A DNA stretch of 17,674 nucleotides from Verrucomicrobia bacterium UBA6354 (GTDB lineage: Bacteria; Verrucomicrobiota; Kiritimatiellia; RFP12; UBA1067). A program made the translations under genes and the position numbers. Of this stretch, positions 8,099 through 16,106 are shown piece by piece; positions within the stretch are counted from its first letter, which is position 1; every line of letters begins with the position of its first letter. Below the pieces are notes generated by a model. It worked only from the letters and a program-made list of their open reading frames with translations, searched no databases and had not been told where the DNA came from. The stretch lies in contig DJRS01000147.1 of the NCBI GenBank assembly GCA_002440145.1, positions 1 to 17,674 of the forward strand, in the 5' to 3' direction.

Positions 8099-9757
8099 AT
8101 GGCAGAACATGAATGGAAATACTTTCGCGCGGGCGGCTCGGACCAGGTCCGGCTCCGGAGCGGGGCGGATATCGCCGCGCTCGCCGGGCTGGACCGCAAG
8201 AGCTGGCTCGTGCTCTCCCTGCCGGTGAGAGGCGTCCGGTTCGACGCGCGCTTCCTGGAATTGCTGGATACCGACAAGGACGGCCGCATCCGCATAGACG
8301 AAGTTCTGGGCGCCATCCGCTTTTTGCAGGACCGGAATGTCGATCTCGATACGCTCTTCACGCCAAACGCCGCGGACGCGGCGGCGCTGGAAGAACTGAA
8401 GACTCGGCGCGCGAACAGCGCGGCGCTTCCGCTTACGGCGGAGGAGGAGAAGGCGCGGACGGCGTGGGAAGCGGCGGGGGAGACGGACGAAATACAGGTT
8501 TTCGGGGCGCGCACCGCGGCGGCGGAGGCGTCGCTTGCCGCGGTCGAGGCGGTTGTGGACGCCTACTTCACGCCTGCGGCGGATATGCCGCTCGTGACGG
8601 AGGAACCTTCCAGGCGCCTGCCGCTGGCGGACCATCTCAACCCCAAGTATGCCGAAGCCATCCACCGGCTGGATGCGGACTGCGTGGTGCCGCTGTTGGG
8701 CGAACGCGCGTCGATTGACTATACCGAATGGCAGAAACTCAAGGCGGCGTTCGCGCCTTACCGGGCCCATCGCGCGGCGAAACCGGTCCCGCACGCGGCT
8801 TTGCAGGCCCAATTGGACGACGAAGAGCGCGTTTTGCGCTACAAGATGCACCTGCTCGCGTTCCTCGAGAACTTCGTCAACATGAAGCGGCTCTATCGGA
8901 GCCGGGAGGAGGCGCTTTTCCAGATCGGGCTTTTGCGGCTCGACGCCCGCGAATTCACGCTCTGCTTCGCGGTGAAAAACGAGACGGCGCACAGTGCGCT
9001 CGCCGGGCGCTCCAAGTGTTGCGTCCTCTATCTGGCGTTGACGCGCGCGGACGAAGGCACCGCGCGCACCATCGGGGCGGTCGTTACGGCCGGCTCGACC
9101 GGCCGGCTCTACGTGGGGCGCAAGGGCGTCTTTCTCGACCGGGACGGGCGCGAATGGGAGGCGGTGGTCACAAAGGTCGTCGCGAACCAGGTTTCGCTTG
9201 CGGAAGCTTTCTGGGCACCGTGGAAGAAGGTCGGCGAGGGAATCGCGGCGCTTGCGGCCAAATTCCTGGGGGATAGGCAGACCGCCGCCCTCTCGTCGGT
9301 CACGGCCGGGGCGCAGGACGCGAAAATGGGGGGCGCGGCCCTGGCGTCCAGTGTCGCGGCGATCGGCATCGGCATTGGCATGATCGGCGCGGCGTTGGCG
9401 TCCCTTTTGGCGGCCGTTTCCCATTTGAAGCCCTGGCAGATTCCGGTCGCGGTAGGGGCCGTCCTGCTTCTGGTTTCCCTGCCGAGCGTCATTTTGACGG
9501 CCTTCAGGTTGCGGCGGAGGGATTTGGGGGCCATCCTCAATGCAAGCGGCTGGGCGGTGAACCGTCCGCTCTTCTTCTCGCTCGCCAAGGCGCGGACTTT
9601 TACCCGATGTGTCCGGGTTCCGTGGGGTGCGCGTCTGTTTTGGTGGCTTGTCATTCTGCTTCTGCTCGGGGGCGGGGCCTATTATGGTTGCCGGAAGCTC
9701 CTGGACGCCCCGGTCCAGCCGGCCGAACGCGCGCAACAGGCGCCGGGCGTCTCGTAA
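8099..9757 (+). CDS. EF-hand membrane protein of unknown function
   Basis: I cannot assign a function to this 552-residue protein. Residues 57-68 (DTDKDGRIRIDE) form a canonical EF-hand calcium-binding loop with acidic residues at positions 1, 3, 5 and 12 and Gly at 6. Residues about 90-300 look helical and are rich in Ala and Glu. A probably beta-rich block follows (RLYVGRKGVFLDRDGREWEA and SLAEAFWAPWKKVGEGI). The C-terminus has three hydrophobic segments, about 414-440 (Gly/Ala-rich), 446-469 and 513-530, with basic linkers. There is no N-terminal signal peptide, so the bulk may be cytoplasmic and anchored at the C-terminal end. ATG 8099 is chosen because AAGGGAG at 8086-8092 sits 6 nt upstream; an in-frame ATG at 8078 is possible. 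It abuts gluQ (stop TAA directly followed by ATG). Confidence 0.88.
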   Translation: MAEHEWKYFRAGGSDQVRLRSGADIAALAGLDRKSWLVLSLPVRGVRFDARFLELLDTDKDGRIRIDEVLGAIRFLQDRNVDLDTLFTPNAADAAALEELKTRRANSAALPLTAEEEKARTAWEAAGETDEIQVFGARTAAAEASLAAVEAVVDAYFTPAADMPLVTEEPSRRLPLADHLNPKYAEAIHRLDADCVVPLLGERASIDYTEWQKLKAAFAPYRAHRAAKPVPHAALQAQLDDEERVLRYKMHLLAFLENFVNMKRLYRSREEALFQIGLLRLDAREFTLCFAVKNETAHSALAGRSKCCVLYLALTRADEGTARTIGAVVTAGSTGRLYVGRKGVFLDRDGREWEAVVTKVVANQVSLAEAFWAPWKKVGEGIAALAAKFLGDRQTAALSSVTAGAQDAKMGGAALASSVAAIGIGIGMIGAALASLLAAVSHLKPWQIPVAVGAVLLLVSLPSVILTAFRLRRRDLGAILNASGWAVNRPLFFSLAKARTFTRCVRVPWGARLFWWLVILLLLGGGAYYGCRKLLDAPVQPAERAQQAPGVS

Positions 9758-10741
9758 ATGTCAGATTTGCCGCCATCCGAATCCGCCGCGCCGTATGTGG
9801 GACGGCTCGCGCCCAGTCCGACAGGGGCACTCCATCTGGGGAATGTCCGGACTTTTCTGGTCGCCTGGCTGCGGGCGCGGCAGAAAGGCGGGCGTCTCGT
9901 TTTGCGGATAGAGGATCTGGACCATCCGCGCGACAAGCCCGGGGCGGCGGGCGCGCTTGTGGAGGATTTGCGCTGGCTGGGGTTCGATTGGGACGAAGAA
10001 GTCGTGCAGTCCGCGCGCAAAGACGCATATGCCGCGGCGCTTGCGGAATTGCAGGCCCGGGGGCTGGTCTATCCTTGCGTTTGTTCGCGGCGGGATGTCG
10101 AGAATGCCCAGTCGGCGCCGCACGCGGGCGATCAGCTGTACTATCCGGGAACCTGCCGCGGACGCTTTGGTACGTGGACGGAAGCCGCCGCGGCCATCGC
10201 GCCGCGCGTGCCGTGCTGGCGGTTCAATCTTTCCGCCTGGCTCGACCGGCATCCGGAAGACGCCCGAATCGCCGTTCCCGAGGTGTTCGCGACGGATTGT
10301 CCGCCCCTGCGCCCCGGCGAGGAATTTGGGGACTTCCCCCTGGCGCGCGAGGCCGGGGGGGCGGGGTATACGCTCGCCGTCGTCGTGGACGATGCCGCCG
10401 AAGGCGTGACGGAAGTCGTGCGGGGGGACGATCTTCTGCCCGCGACACCGGCGCAGATCATCCTGCAGCATGCCTTGGGGGTTCCGACGCCGCATTACCT
10501 GCACGTGCCGCTCATGGTGGGGCCGGACGGACGGCGCCTTGCCAAACGGCATGGCGATACGCGTATTTCCCGCTATCGGCGGGAAGGGGCGACACCCCGG
10601 CGCATTCTGGGGTTTTTGGCGCGTACCTGCGGGTGGGACGTCCCCCCGGAAGGTGCTTCGCCGCGGGAACTCCTCCCGGTCTTCGATCTGAGGAAGCTTC
10701 CCCATTCACCAACACAAATGAAACAAAACGATTATGTTTGA
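9758..10741 (+). CDS. gluQ: Glutamyl-Q tRNA(Asp) synthetase
   Basis: GluQ activates glutamate and attaches it to queuosine in the anticodon of tRNA-Asp. The 327-residue protein is a class I GluRS-like catalytic core without the anticodon-binding domain, which separates it from GltX (about 470 residues or more). It has the HIGH-type sequence HLGN (26-29), RIEDLDHPR (50-58), the zinc site C107-x-C109 with Y129-PGT-C133 typical of GluQ, and the KMSKS-type LAKRH (about 261-265). The ATG immediately follows the upstream stop with no clear RBS, suggesting coupled translation. The last codons (10711-10741) turn A-rich and overlap uppP by 8 bp. No queuosine synthesis genes are in the window. Confidence 0.93.
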   Translation: MSDLPPSESAAPYVGRLAPSPTGALHLGNVRTFLVAWLRARQKGGRLVLRIEDLDHPRDKPGAAGALVEDLRWLGFDWDEEVVQSARKDAYAAALAELQARGLVYPCVCSRRDVENAQSAPHAGDQLYYPGTCRGRFGTWTEAAAAIAPRVPCWRFNLSAWLDRHPEDARIAVPEVFATDCPPLRPGEEFGDFPLAREAGGAGYTLAVVVDDAAEGVTEVVRGDDLLPATPAQIILQHALGVPTPHYLHVPLMVGPDGRRLAKRHGDTRISRYRREGATPRRILGFLARTCGWDVPPEGASPRELLPVFDLRKLPHSPTQMKQNDYV

Positions 10742-11501
10742 AATCATACTGCTTGCCATTCTCCAGGGCATAGCGGAGTTCTTGCCCATTTCCAGTTCGG
10801 GGCACCTCGTCATCGGGGAGCACGTGCTGGGTCTGCATGCGCCCGGCATGCGGCTCGACATCGGGCTGCACGTGGGCACGCTCGTTTCCGTCGCCGTCTT
10901 CTACTGGTCCATCATCTGGCGGATCGTGCGCCGGCGCGAATGGGGCTACATGGGGCGCATCGTCTCGAGCGCGGTGCCGGCCTGCCTTCTCTATTTCATC
11001 GGGAAGGAATGGTTCGACGCGACGGCCAAAGACGTGCATGTGGTCGGCGTCCTTCTCATGGTGACTGGCGCGATTCTCGTCGGCACGCGCTTTTTGCCGC
11101 GCGGGACCCGTCCGGTCGGCGTTTGGGGCGCCTTGCTCATGGGCGTCGCGCAGGCCTGCGCACTCTGGCCCGGCCTTTCGCGCAGCGGACTGACGCTCGC
11201 CGCCGCGCGCCTCGGGAAGATCGACGCGGAGAAGAGCGCGGAATTCTCGTTCCTGATGTCTGCCCCCCTCATCGTGGGCGGCCTTCTCCTGGAAATCGCC
11301 AAAAGCCTGGCTCCTTCCGCCCCCGGGCCCGGGGGCGCCGCCGATGTCCCCTGGGGCCTGGTCGCGTTCGGCGCGGCGATTTCCGCCGTCGTGGGGTACT
11401 TCGCGCTCAAGCTCCTCCTGCGGACCTTGCGCAGCGCGTCGTTCTGGCTGTTTGGGTTTTACTGCCTGACCGCTGGACTTTTAACCGTTATTTTAGTATA
11501 A
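10734..11501 (+). CDS. uppP: Undecaprenyl-diphosphate phosphatase
   Basis: UppP (BacA) is an integral membrane phosphatase that recycles undecaprenyl pyrophosphate to the lipid carrier used for peptidoglycan and surface polymers; overexpression gives bacitracin resistance in other bacteria. The 255-residue protein has the catalytic motif QGIAE (11-15), PISSSGHL (18-25), the conserved LDIGLHVGTL and PGLSRSGLT (146-154). Seven to eight hydrophobic stretches are visible. The start ATG at 10734 lies inside the last codons of gluQ (8-bp overlap). It is preceded by an A-rich run rather than a Shine-Dalgarno sequence. The stop overlaps the predicted -10 box of the secDF promoter. Confidence 0.95.
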   Translation: MFEIILLAILQGIAEFLPISSSGHLVIGEHVLGLHAPGMRLDIGLHVGTLVSVAVFYWSIIWRIVRRREWGYMGRIVSSAVPACLLYFIGKEWFDATAKDVHVVGVLLMVTGAILVGTRFLPRGTRPVGVWGALLMGVAQACALWPGLSRSGLTLAAARLGKIDAEKSAEFSFLMSAPLIVGGLLLEIAKSLAPSAPGPGGAADVPWGLVAFGAAISAVVGYFALKLLLRTLRSASFWLFGFYCLTAGLLTVILV

Positions 11502-11502
11502 T
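11474..11502 (+). promoter_or_regulatory. Predicted sigma70-type promoter for secDF
   Basis: TGGACT at 11474-11479 matches four of six bases of the -35 consensus, including the central GAC. It is followed by an optimal 17-bp spacer and a perfect TATAAT at 11497-11502. The surrounding DNA is AT-rich in an otherwise GC-rich window. The promoter sits over the 3' end of uppP. Transcription would begin near 11509, leaving a leader of about 35 nt before the secDF ATG. This is the best promoter match I found in the window. Confidence 0.65.
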
Positions 11503-11543
11503 CTATACAACAATTTCGCAAAAGAAAGAAAGAACATAAAAAT

Positions 11544-14114
11544 ATGTCTAAAGAATCCGCATTTCAAGGATCATGGTGGAAGTGGCTCTTGTTGCTGCTC
11601 ATTGCCGCGGCCTCGTATCATTTCACGTTCCCGGCGAAGGATAAGGTTCGCCTTGGATTGGATATCAAGGGTGGCACCAGTTTCACCTTGGGCATAGATG
11701 TCGAGAAGCTCCGCGAGAACATTCTCGCGGAGAATCCGGCATTGACCAACAGCCCCGATAAGGTGGACGCGCAAGTCGCCAAGACTTTGGGTGCGGATTG
11801 CGACGACCGCATCGTGGCGGTCATCCGCAAGCGCGTGGACGCGATGGGCACGAACGAGCCCGTCATCCAGTCCCTGCCGAAGAAGCACCAGATCATCGTG
11901 CAGCTCCCGGGGGCGGACGAAAGCGTGCGCAAGGCGGCCAAGGAGCGCCTGCAGTCCATGGCGTTCTTGGAATTCCGCCTGACGCATCCGAAAGACCAGC
12001 AGCTCGTGGCCAAGCTTCTGAGCAAGGATATCGCCCCCGAGGGATACGAGAAGAAGGGCAACGGCTACGCCCGCACGGCGGCCTACACGACACTTGTGCG
12101 CCAGCCCGGCTACGCCGCGCGTCTCGCCTCGTTCGGCACGACGGACGACCGCTACCGCTTCATGCTCGAGGACAACAAGGACGGAACCTACCAGCCCCAC
12201 TTCGTTTCGCGGAATGTCGAGTTGGACGGCCGCGATCTGGAGTCCGCCTCCTGGGAGCGCGACCCCGTCAAGGGCGGCTTTTGCGTGAACTTCGTGCTGA
12301 ATGCGGAAGGTGGGCGCAAGTTCTCCACGTTGACGCGCAATTACATGGCGGGTGGCCCGAAGAACCGTACGTCTGAAGGACGGTGCCTCGCCATCATCCT
12401 GGACGATGTGCTTATCTCGGCCCCCCGGATCCAGAGCGAAATCGGCAGCTCGGGCCAGATTACGGGCAATTTCACCATCCAGGAAGCCAAGCAGCTCGCG
12501 GCCGACCTGAACGCGGGCGCCCTGCCGGCCCCGTTGCGCATTCTGGCGGAGTCTTCCGTGGCCCCGACGGTCGGCGAGGACGCCATCCATTCCGGAATCT
12601 GGGCGGCGGCGCTCGGCTTCGGTCTCGTGGCCATTTTCATGTTCATCTACTACTGGCGCCTGGGGCTTGTCGCGGATCTGGCGCTTTTCCTGGACATCGC
12701 GCTTTTGCCGACGGCGCTGGTCGTCGTGGCGAACCTGCTGGGCGTTTTCGCGCACGATCCTTCCATGGGCGGTGGCGGCTCCGTCCAGCTGCCGGTTCTC
12801 ACGATGCCGGGCATCGCCGGTCTCGTGCTGACGCTCGGCATGGCGGTTGACGCCAATGTGCTGATTTTCGAGCGCATCCGCGAAGAGTTCAGCCATGCGG
12901 GCATGACGGCGGGCAAGGCCATCCAGAATGGCTACGGACGCGCGTTCACGGCGATTTTCGACTCGAACCTGACGACGATCATCACGGGTATCATCCTCTT
13001 CGTCTTCGGCACGGGCCCCGTGCGCGGCTTCGCCATCATGCTGACGTCCGGCGTCGTCATTTCCATGTACACGGCCGTGGTGGTTTCGCGGCTCGTTCTC
13101 GAGAAGACGACGAATCTGGGCAGCACCAAACCGTTCAAGATGCTGCGTCTCCTGTCGGGTACGCATATCGACTTCATGAAGTACGGCAAGGTTTCGCTTG
13201 TCGCTTCCGCCGCGGTCATCGTCGTTTCGCTCGCCATTTTCGCCATCCGCGCGAAGACGAACCCGGCCAGCGTGCTCGCGGTCGATTTGACGGGCGGCAC
13301 GTCCATCGTCTACAGCCTGACGCAGGACGAGGCCAAGCAGCCTTCCGTCGGCGCGATCCGTGAGGTGCTGAACGATTTCGACAATGCGACGATCATCCAG
13401 TACCAGCGCGGCATTGGCGACACCACGCTTCTCGTGAAGACGGGCGAGTCGGCCGAAACCAAGAAGGGCCGTGAGTTGAAGGATCGCGACGTGGGCGGCT
13501 ACGTCACGAAGCTCTTGCAGCAGAAATTCCCGGAAGCCGCGTTCGAGAACGCGAGCACGGAAGAAATCGGTTCCATGGTCGGCGACGACCTCAAGAAGTC
13601 CGGCACGAAGGCCGTCATCTTCTCCCTTATCGCCATCCTGATCTACATCGGCTTCCGCTTCCAGATCGGCTTCGGCTTCGGCGGCATCGTCGCCCTTGCG
13701 CACGACGCGCTCATCTCGCTGGGGCTCTTCTCCCTGTGCGGGCGCCAGGTGTCGCTCATCGTCGTGACGGCGTTGCTGACGATCATCGGCTACTCCATCA
13801 ACGACACGGTGGTCATCTTCGACCGCATCCGCGAAAAACTGCGGCACGACGACCGGACGCCGATTCGCGACATTTGCAATCAGGCGATCAACGAGTGCCT
13901 GGGCCGTACGATCATCACGTCCGTGACCACGCTTCTCGCCGTCTTCGCGCTCTTCGCGTTCGGCGACGGCTCCATCTTCGACTTCGCGCTGACGATGCTG
14001 ATCGGCATCATTGCCGGTACCTATTCCACAACATTTATCGCCACTCCGCTCATGGTCTGGTGGTACCGCGGCAAGCGTCCGTCGTTCGGCGCGGATGACA
14101 AGCCGAAAGTTTGA
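11544..14114 (+). CDS. secDF: Fused protein-export membrane protein SecDF
   Basis: SecD and SecF use the proton gradient to help the Sec translocon pull proteins across the membrane; here both are in one 856-residue chain. The SecD half has a first membrane segment (about 11-27), RLGLDIKGGTSF (36-47), a periplasmic P1-type region, then a five-helix bundle. That bundle contains TLGMAVDANVLIFERIREE (M433, D436 and N438 are the proton-path type residues). The SecF half begins near residue 545 with a new membrane segment, VDLTGGTSIVY, and ends with GYSINDTVVIFDRIREK (749-765). Fusion is known in Bacillus and in many PVC and Bacteroidetes members. The leader is A-rich with only weak Shine-Dalgarno character. 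It is the first gene of the unit behind the 11474 promoter. YajC is not present. Confidence 0.96.
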   Translation: MSKESAFQGSWWKWLLLLLIAAASYHFTFPAKDKVRLGLDIKGGTSFTLGIDVEKLRENILAENPALTNSPDKVDAQVAKTLGADCDDRIVAVIRKRVDAMGTNEPVIQSLPKKHQIIVQLPGADESVRKAAKERLQSMAFLEFRLTHPKDQQLVAKLLSKDIAPEGYEKKGNGYARTAAYTTLVRQPGYAARLASFGTTDDRYRFMLEDNKDGTYQPHFVSRNVELDGRDLESASWERDPVKGGFCVNFVLNAEGGRKFSTLTRNYMAGGPKNRTSEGRCLAIILDDVLISAPRIQSEIGSSGQITGNFTIQEAKQLAADLNAGALPAPLRILAESSVAPTVGEDAIHSGIWAAALGFGLVAIFMFIYYWRLGLVADLALFLDIALLPTALVVVANLLGVFAHDPSMGGGGSVQLPVLTMPGIAGLVLTLGMAVDANVLIFERIREEFSHAGMTAGKAIQNGYGRAFTAIFDSNLTTIITGIILFVFGTGPVRGFAIMLTSGVVISMYTAVVVSRLVLEKTTNLGSTKPFKMLRLLSGTHIDFMKYGKVSLVASAAVIVVSLAIFAIRAKTNPASVLAVDLTGGTSIVYSLTQDEAKQPSVGAIREVLNDFDNATIIQYQRGIGDTTLLVKTGESAETKKGRELKDRDVGGYVTKLLQQKFPEAAFENASTEEIGSMVGDDLKKSGTKAVIFSLIAILIYIGFRFQIGFGFGGIVALAHDALISLGLFSLCGRQVSLIVVTALLTIIGYSINDTVVIFDRIREKLRHDDRTPIRDICNQAINECLGRTIITSVTTLLAVFALFAFGDGSIFDFALTMLIGIIAGTYSTTFIATPLMVWWYRGKRPSFGADDKPKV

Positions 14115-15163
14115 TTGTGCCGGCAAGCAATCAAAATTGCGCGGCAATCGCACAGTTGATTGCCGCGTCAAAGCGTATCTTGATTTCGGGACACTTGAGC
14201 CCGGACGGTGACGCGCTGGGCAGCATGGTGGCGCTCGCGCGCTTGCTCACGCTGTCCGGCCATCCTGCCTGGGCGACAGCCGACCTGAATGCGCTGGGCA
14301 AGTTGCGTTTCCTTCAAGGGACCGAGGATATTATCCCGGTCCGCCGTTTGCGCCGCCAGAAAAAGTTCGATCTTTTTATCGCCCTGGATTGCAGTTCCTT
14401 CGAGCGCATGCCGCCGGAGGTCCGTCCTGTCGCGGCTGGCTTGCCGGCCATTTGCATCGACCACCATGCGACGAGCGCGCCGTTCGGCGATGCCGCGCTC
14501 GTGGACGCGAAAGCTTCCAGTACGGGGGAACTCGTCTGGCGGCTCGCCAAATGGATGGAGTGGCCTCTCGACAATGCGAGTGCGGAAGCCTTGTGGGTCT
14601 CCCTTGTGACCGATACGGGGCGTTTCGCCTATGACTCGACCTCGACCAGGACGATGCGCGCGGCGGGCGATCTGCTGAAGCACAACGTGCGCACTTCGCT
14701 TATCAACGACATCATCTACGGAAGTTTCTCGACCAAGTCGATTGCTTTGAAGAAGCTTGCCTGGCGCTCCCTGCACATCTGGAAGAATCGCCGCGTGGCG
14801 GAGGTCACCCTGACGCGCGACGATTTCCGTTCAGTGCGCGGAACCAAGGCGGAAGCGGAAGACATTATTGAGATACCCCGCTCCGTCGCGCGCAACGAGA
14901 TTGCGCTTTTCTTCTATCAAATACCCGACCGGACCAAAGAAACGCGTTGCTCGATTCGCACGCGCGGCGACTGGGACGCGACGATCCTGGCGGCGCGCTT
15001 CGGCGGCGGCGGGCACCGGAAAGCCGCCGGGTGCACGATGAAGGCGTCCATGAGCGTCGCGAAACGCCAAATGCGCGCCGCCGTCCGGGAATTGCTCAAG
15101 AGCGCCTGCCGCAAGACCATGCGGATTCCCGACGTCAGACTGCCCGAGAAGGAAGAGAAATGA
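14111..15163 (+). CDS. nrnA: DHH/DHHA1 phosphoesterase, NrnA-like (nanoRNase / pAp phosphatase)
   Basis: NrnA-type enzymes degrade 2-5 nt RNAs, and some hydrolyse pAp or pApA, using two manganese ions. The 350-residue protein (if TTG 14111 is used) has motif I GHLSPDGDALGS (27-38; H28, D32, D34) and the motif II aspartate in LDCSS (D93). The DHH triad is at 117-119, followed by the motif IV aspartate in DTGRF (D168). The C-terminal DHHA1 domain carries GGGGHRKAAG (298-307), so all metal ligands are present. TTG at 14111 overlaps the secDF stop by 4 bp (TTGA). GTG at 14117 is an alternative giving a protein two residues shorter, and neither has a strong RBS. Exact substrate (nanoRNA, pAp or pApA) is not readable; the symbol is by family. 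Confidence 0.88.
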   Translation: MIVPASNQNCAAIAQLIAASKRILISGHLSPDGDALGSMVALARLLTLSGHPAWATADLNALGKLRFLQGTEDIIPVRRLRRQKKFDLFIALDCSSFERMPPEVRPVAAGLPAICIDHHATSAPFGDAALVDAKASSTGELVWRLAKWMEWPLDNASAEALWVSLVTDTGRFAYDSTSTRTMRAAGDLLKHNVRTSLINDIIYGSFSTKSIALKKLAWRSLHIWKNRRVAEVTLTRDDFRSVRGTKAEAEDIIEIPRSVARNEIALFFYQIPDRTKETRCSIRTRGDWDATILAARFGGGGHRKAAGCTMKASMSVAKRQMRAAVRELLKSACRKTMRIPDVRLPEKEEK

Positions 15164-16095
15164 GCGCGCGCGTGCTGATTTTGACGGACGGCAAGGCCGG
15201 ACACGAGAACCAATCCAAGGCGTTCGCGGCCGCATTGGGACGTGATTTCGATTTGCTCCCCGTGCGGTTCCGGTTCAAAGGCGCGAAAGCGCTCAGCTAT
15301 CTTCTCGACCGCCTGGGCATCCGCACGGTCGGTCTTCTTTCTTTTGGACGTTCTATCGAATGTTTGCAAGCGGCGTCGTACAGCGTCGTCATAGGCACGG
15401 GTTCGGGGACGTTCTACGCGGCGAAAGCGTTTGCGGACCGTCTGGGCGTTCCGAGCGGCGTCGTGCTTTATCCGCGAGGATACGATTTGAAGTCCTTTAC
15501 CTGCATTTTGGCGCCGACCTTTGACAAGCCGCGCCGTGCGCCGAATGTCGTCCCTGTGCCTGCGAATCTTGTCGTGGCGGATGACGCGCGGCGACGGGAT
15601 GCCGTGCGGACGTTCAAGACGCGTTGCCCCGGTCCGGCCCAAAACGCCGTGGCGGTCGTGATCGGCGGACCCAATTCATGTGCGACAATGACGGCGGGCT
15701 GGATGAAGCGCGAATTGGACGCTTTGTTTGCCGCGACGGCGGGACGTCCGCATTGGGTGACGACCTCGCGCCGCACGCCGCCGGATGTGGAGGCGTTGGT
15801 ATCGGGATATCCCTGGGATTTTGCGCTCTTGTATTCCAAGGACAAGTACAATCCCATTCCCGCTTTCGTGTCCCTGGCGAAGACGCTCTACGTCACGGCC
15901 GAGTCGACCGGCATGATCTCGGAAGCCTGTTCGACGGGCACGGCCGAAGTGCGCGTGCTCGACAATCTCGACGCCGGTCCGAGCAAGTTTCGCCGTTTTG
16001 TGGACGGATTGACGGCGGGCGGCTATGTGGACGGCTCCCGGAAGATCGACCTCTCGGATGCGATTGCCGCGGCGCGGCGGTTGCTGAAGGTTTAA
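15160..16095 (+). CDS. Mitochondrial-fission ELM1-family protein (PF06258 type)
   Basis: This 311-residue protein resembles the ELM1 family, named for a plant mitochondrial fission factor but widespread in bacteria with unproven function. Hallmarks are the N-terminal DGKAGHENQS (10-19), VIGTGSGTFYAA (77-88), VVIGGPNS (166-173), TTSRRTP (201-207) and TAESTGMISEAC (246-257). Two Rossmann-like halves and the late SEA segment resemble a GT-B glycosyltransferase layout, so a role with a nucleotide-sugar or envelope glycan is possible but only inferred. ATG at 15160 overlaps the nrnA stop by 4 bp and has AGGAAG 5-10 nt upstream; longer in-frame extensions would run far into nrnA. There is no signal peptide or membrane segment. 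A sensor kinase follows after 11 bp. Confidence 0.82.
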   Translation: MSARVLILTDGKAGHENQSKAFAAALGRDFDLLPVRFRFKGAKALSYLLDRLGIRTVGLLSFGRSIECLQAASYSVVIGTGSGTFYAAKAFADRLGVPSGVVLYPRGYDLKSFTCILAPTFDKPRRAPNVVPVPANLVVADDARRRDAVRTFKTRCPGPAQNAVAVVIGGPNSCATMTAGWMKRELDALFAATAGRPHWVTTSRRTPPDVEALVSGYPWDFALLYSKDKYNPIPAFVSLAKTLYVTAESTGMISEACSTGTAEVRVLDNLDAGPSKFRRFVDGLTAGGYVDGSRKIDLSDAIAAARRLLKV

Positions 16096-16106
16096 GGACG
16101 ACGTCC

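Noticed and set aside
7514..9736. A 740-codon open frame on the minus strand
   Set aside because: It lies opposite apt and the EF-hand protein gene, whose + strand frames have good starts and, for apt, unmistakable motifs. The minus product is Arg/His/Pro-rich without any domain, typical of antisense frames in GC-rich DNA.
11571..14171. An 866-codon open frame on the minus strand
   Set aside because: It is antisense to secDF, which is certain from its motifs. The product is an Arg/Asp/His-rich sequence without family resemblance.
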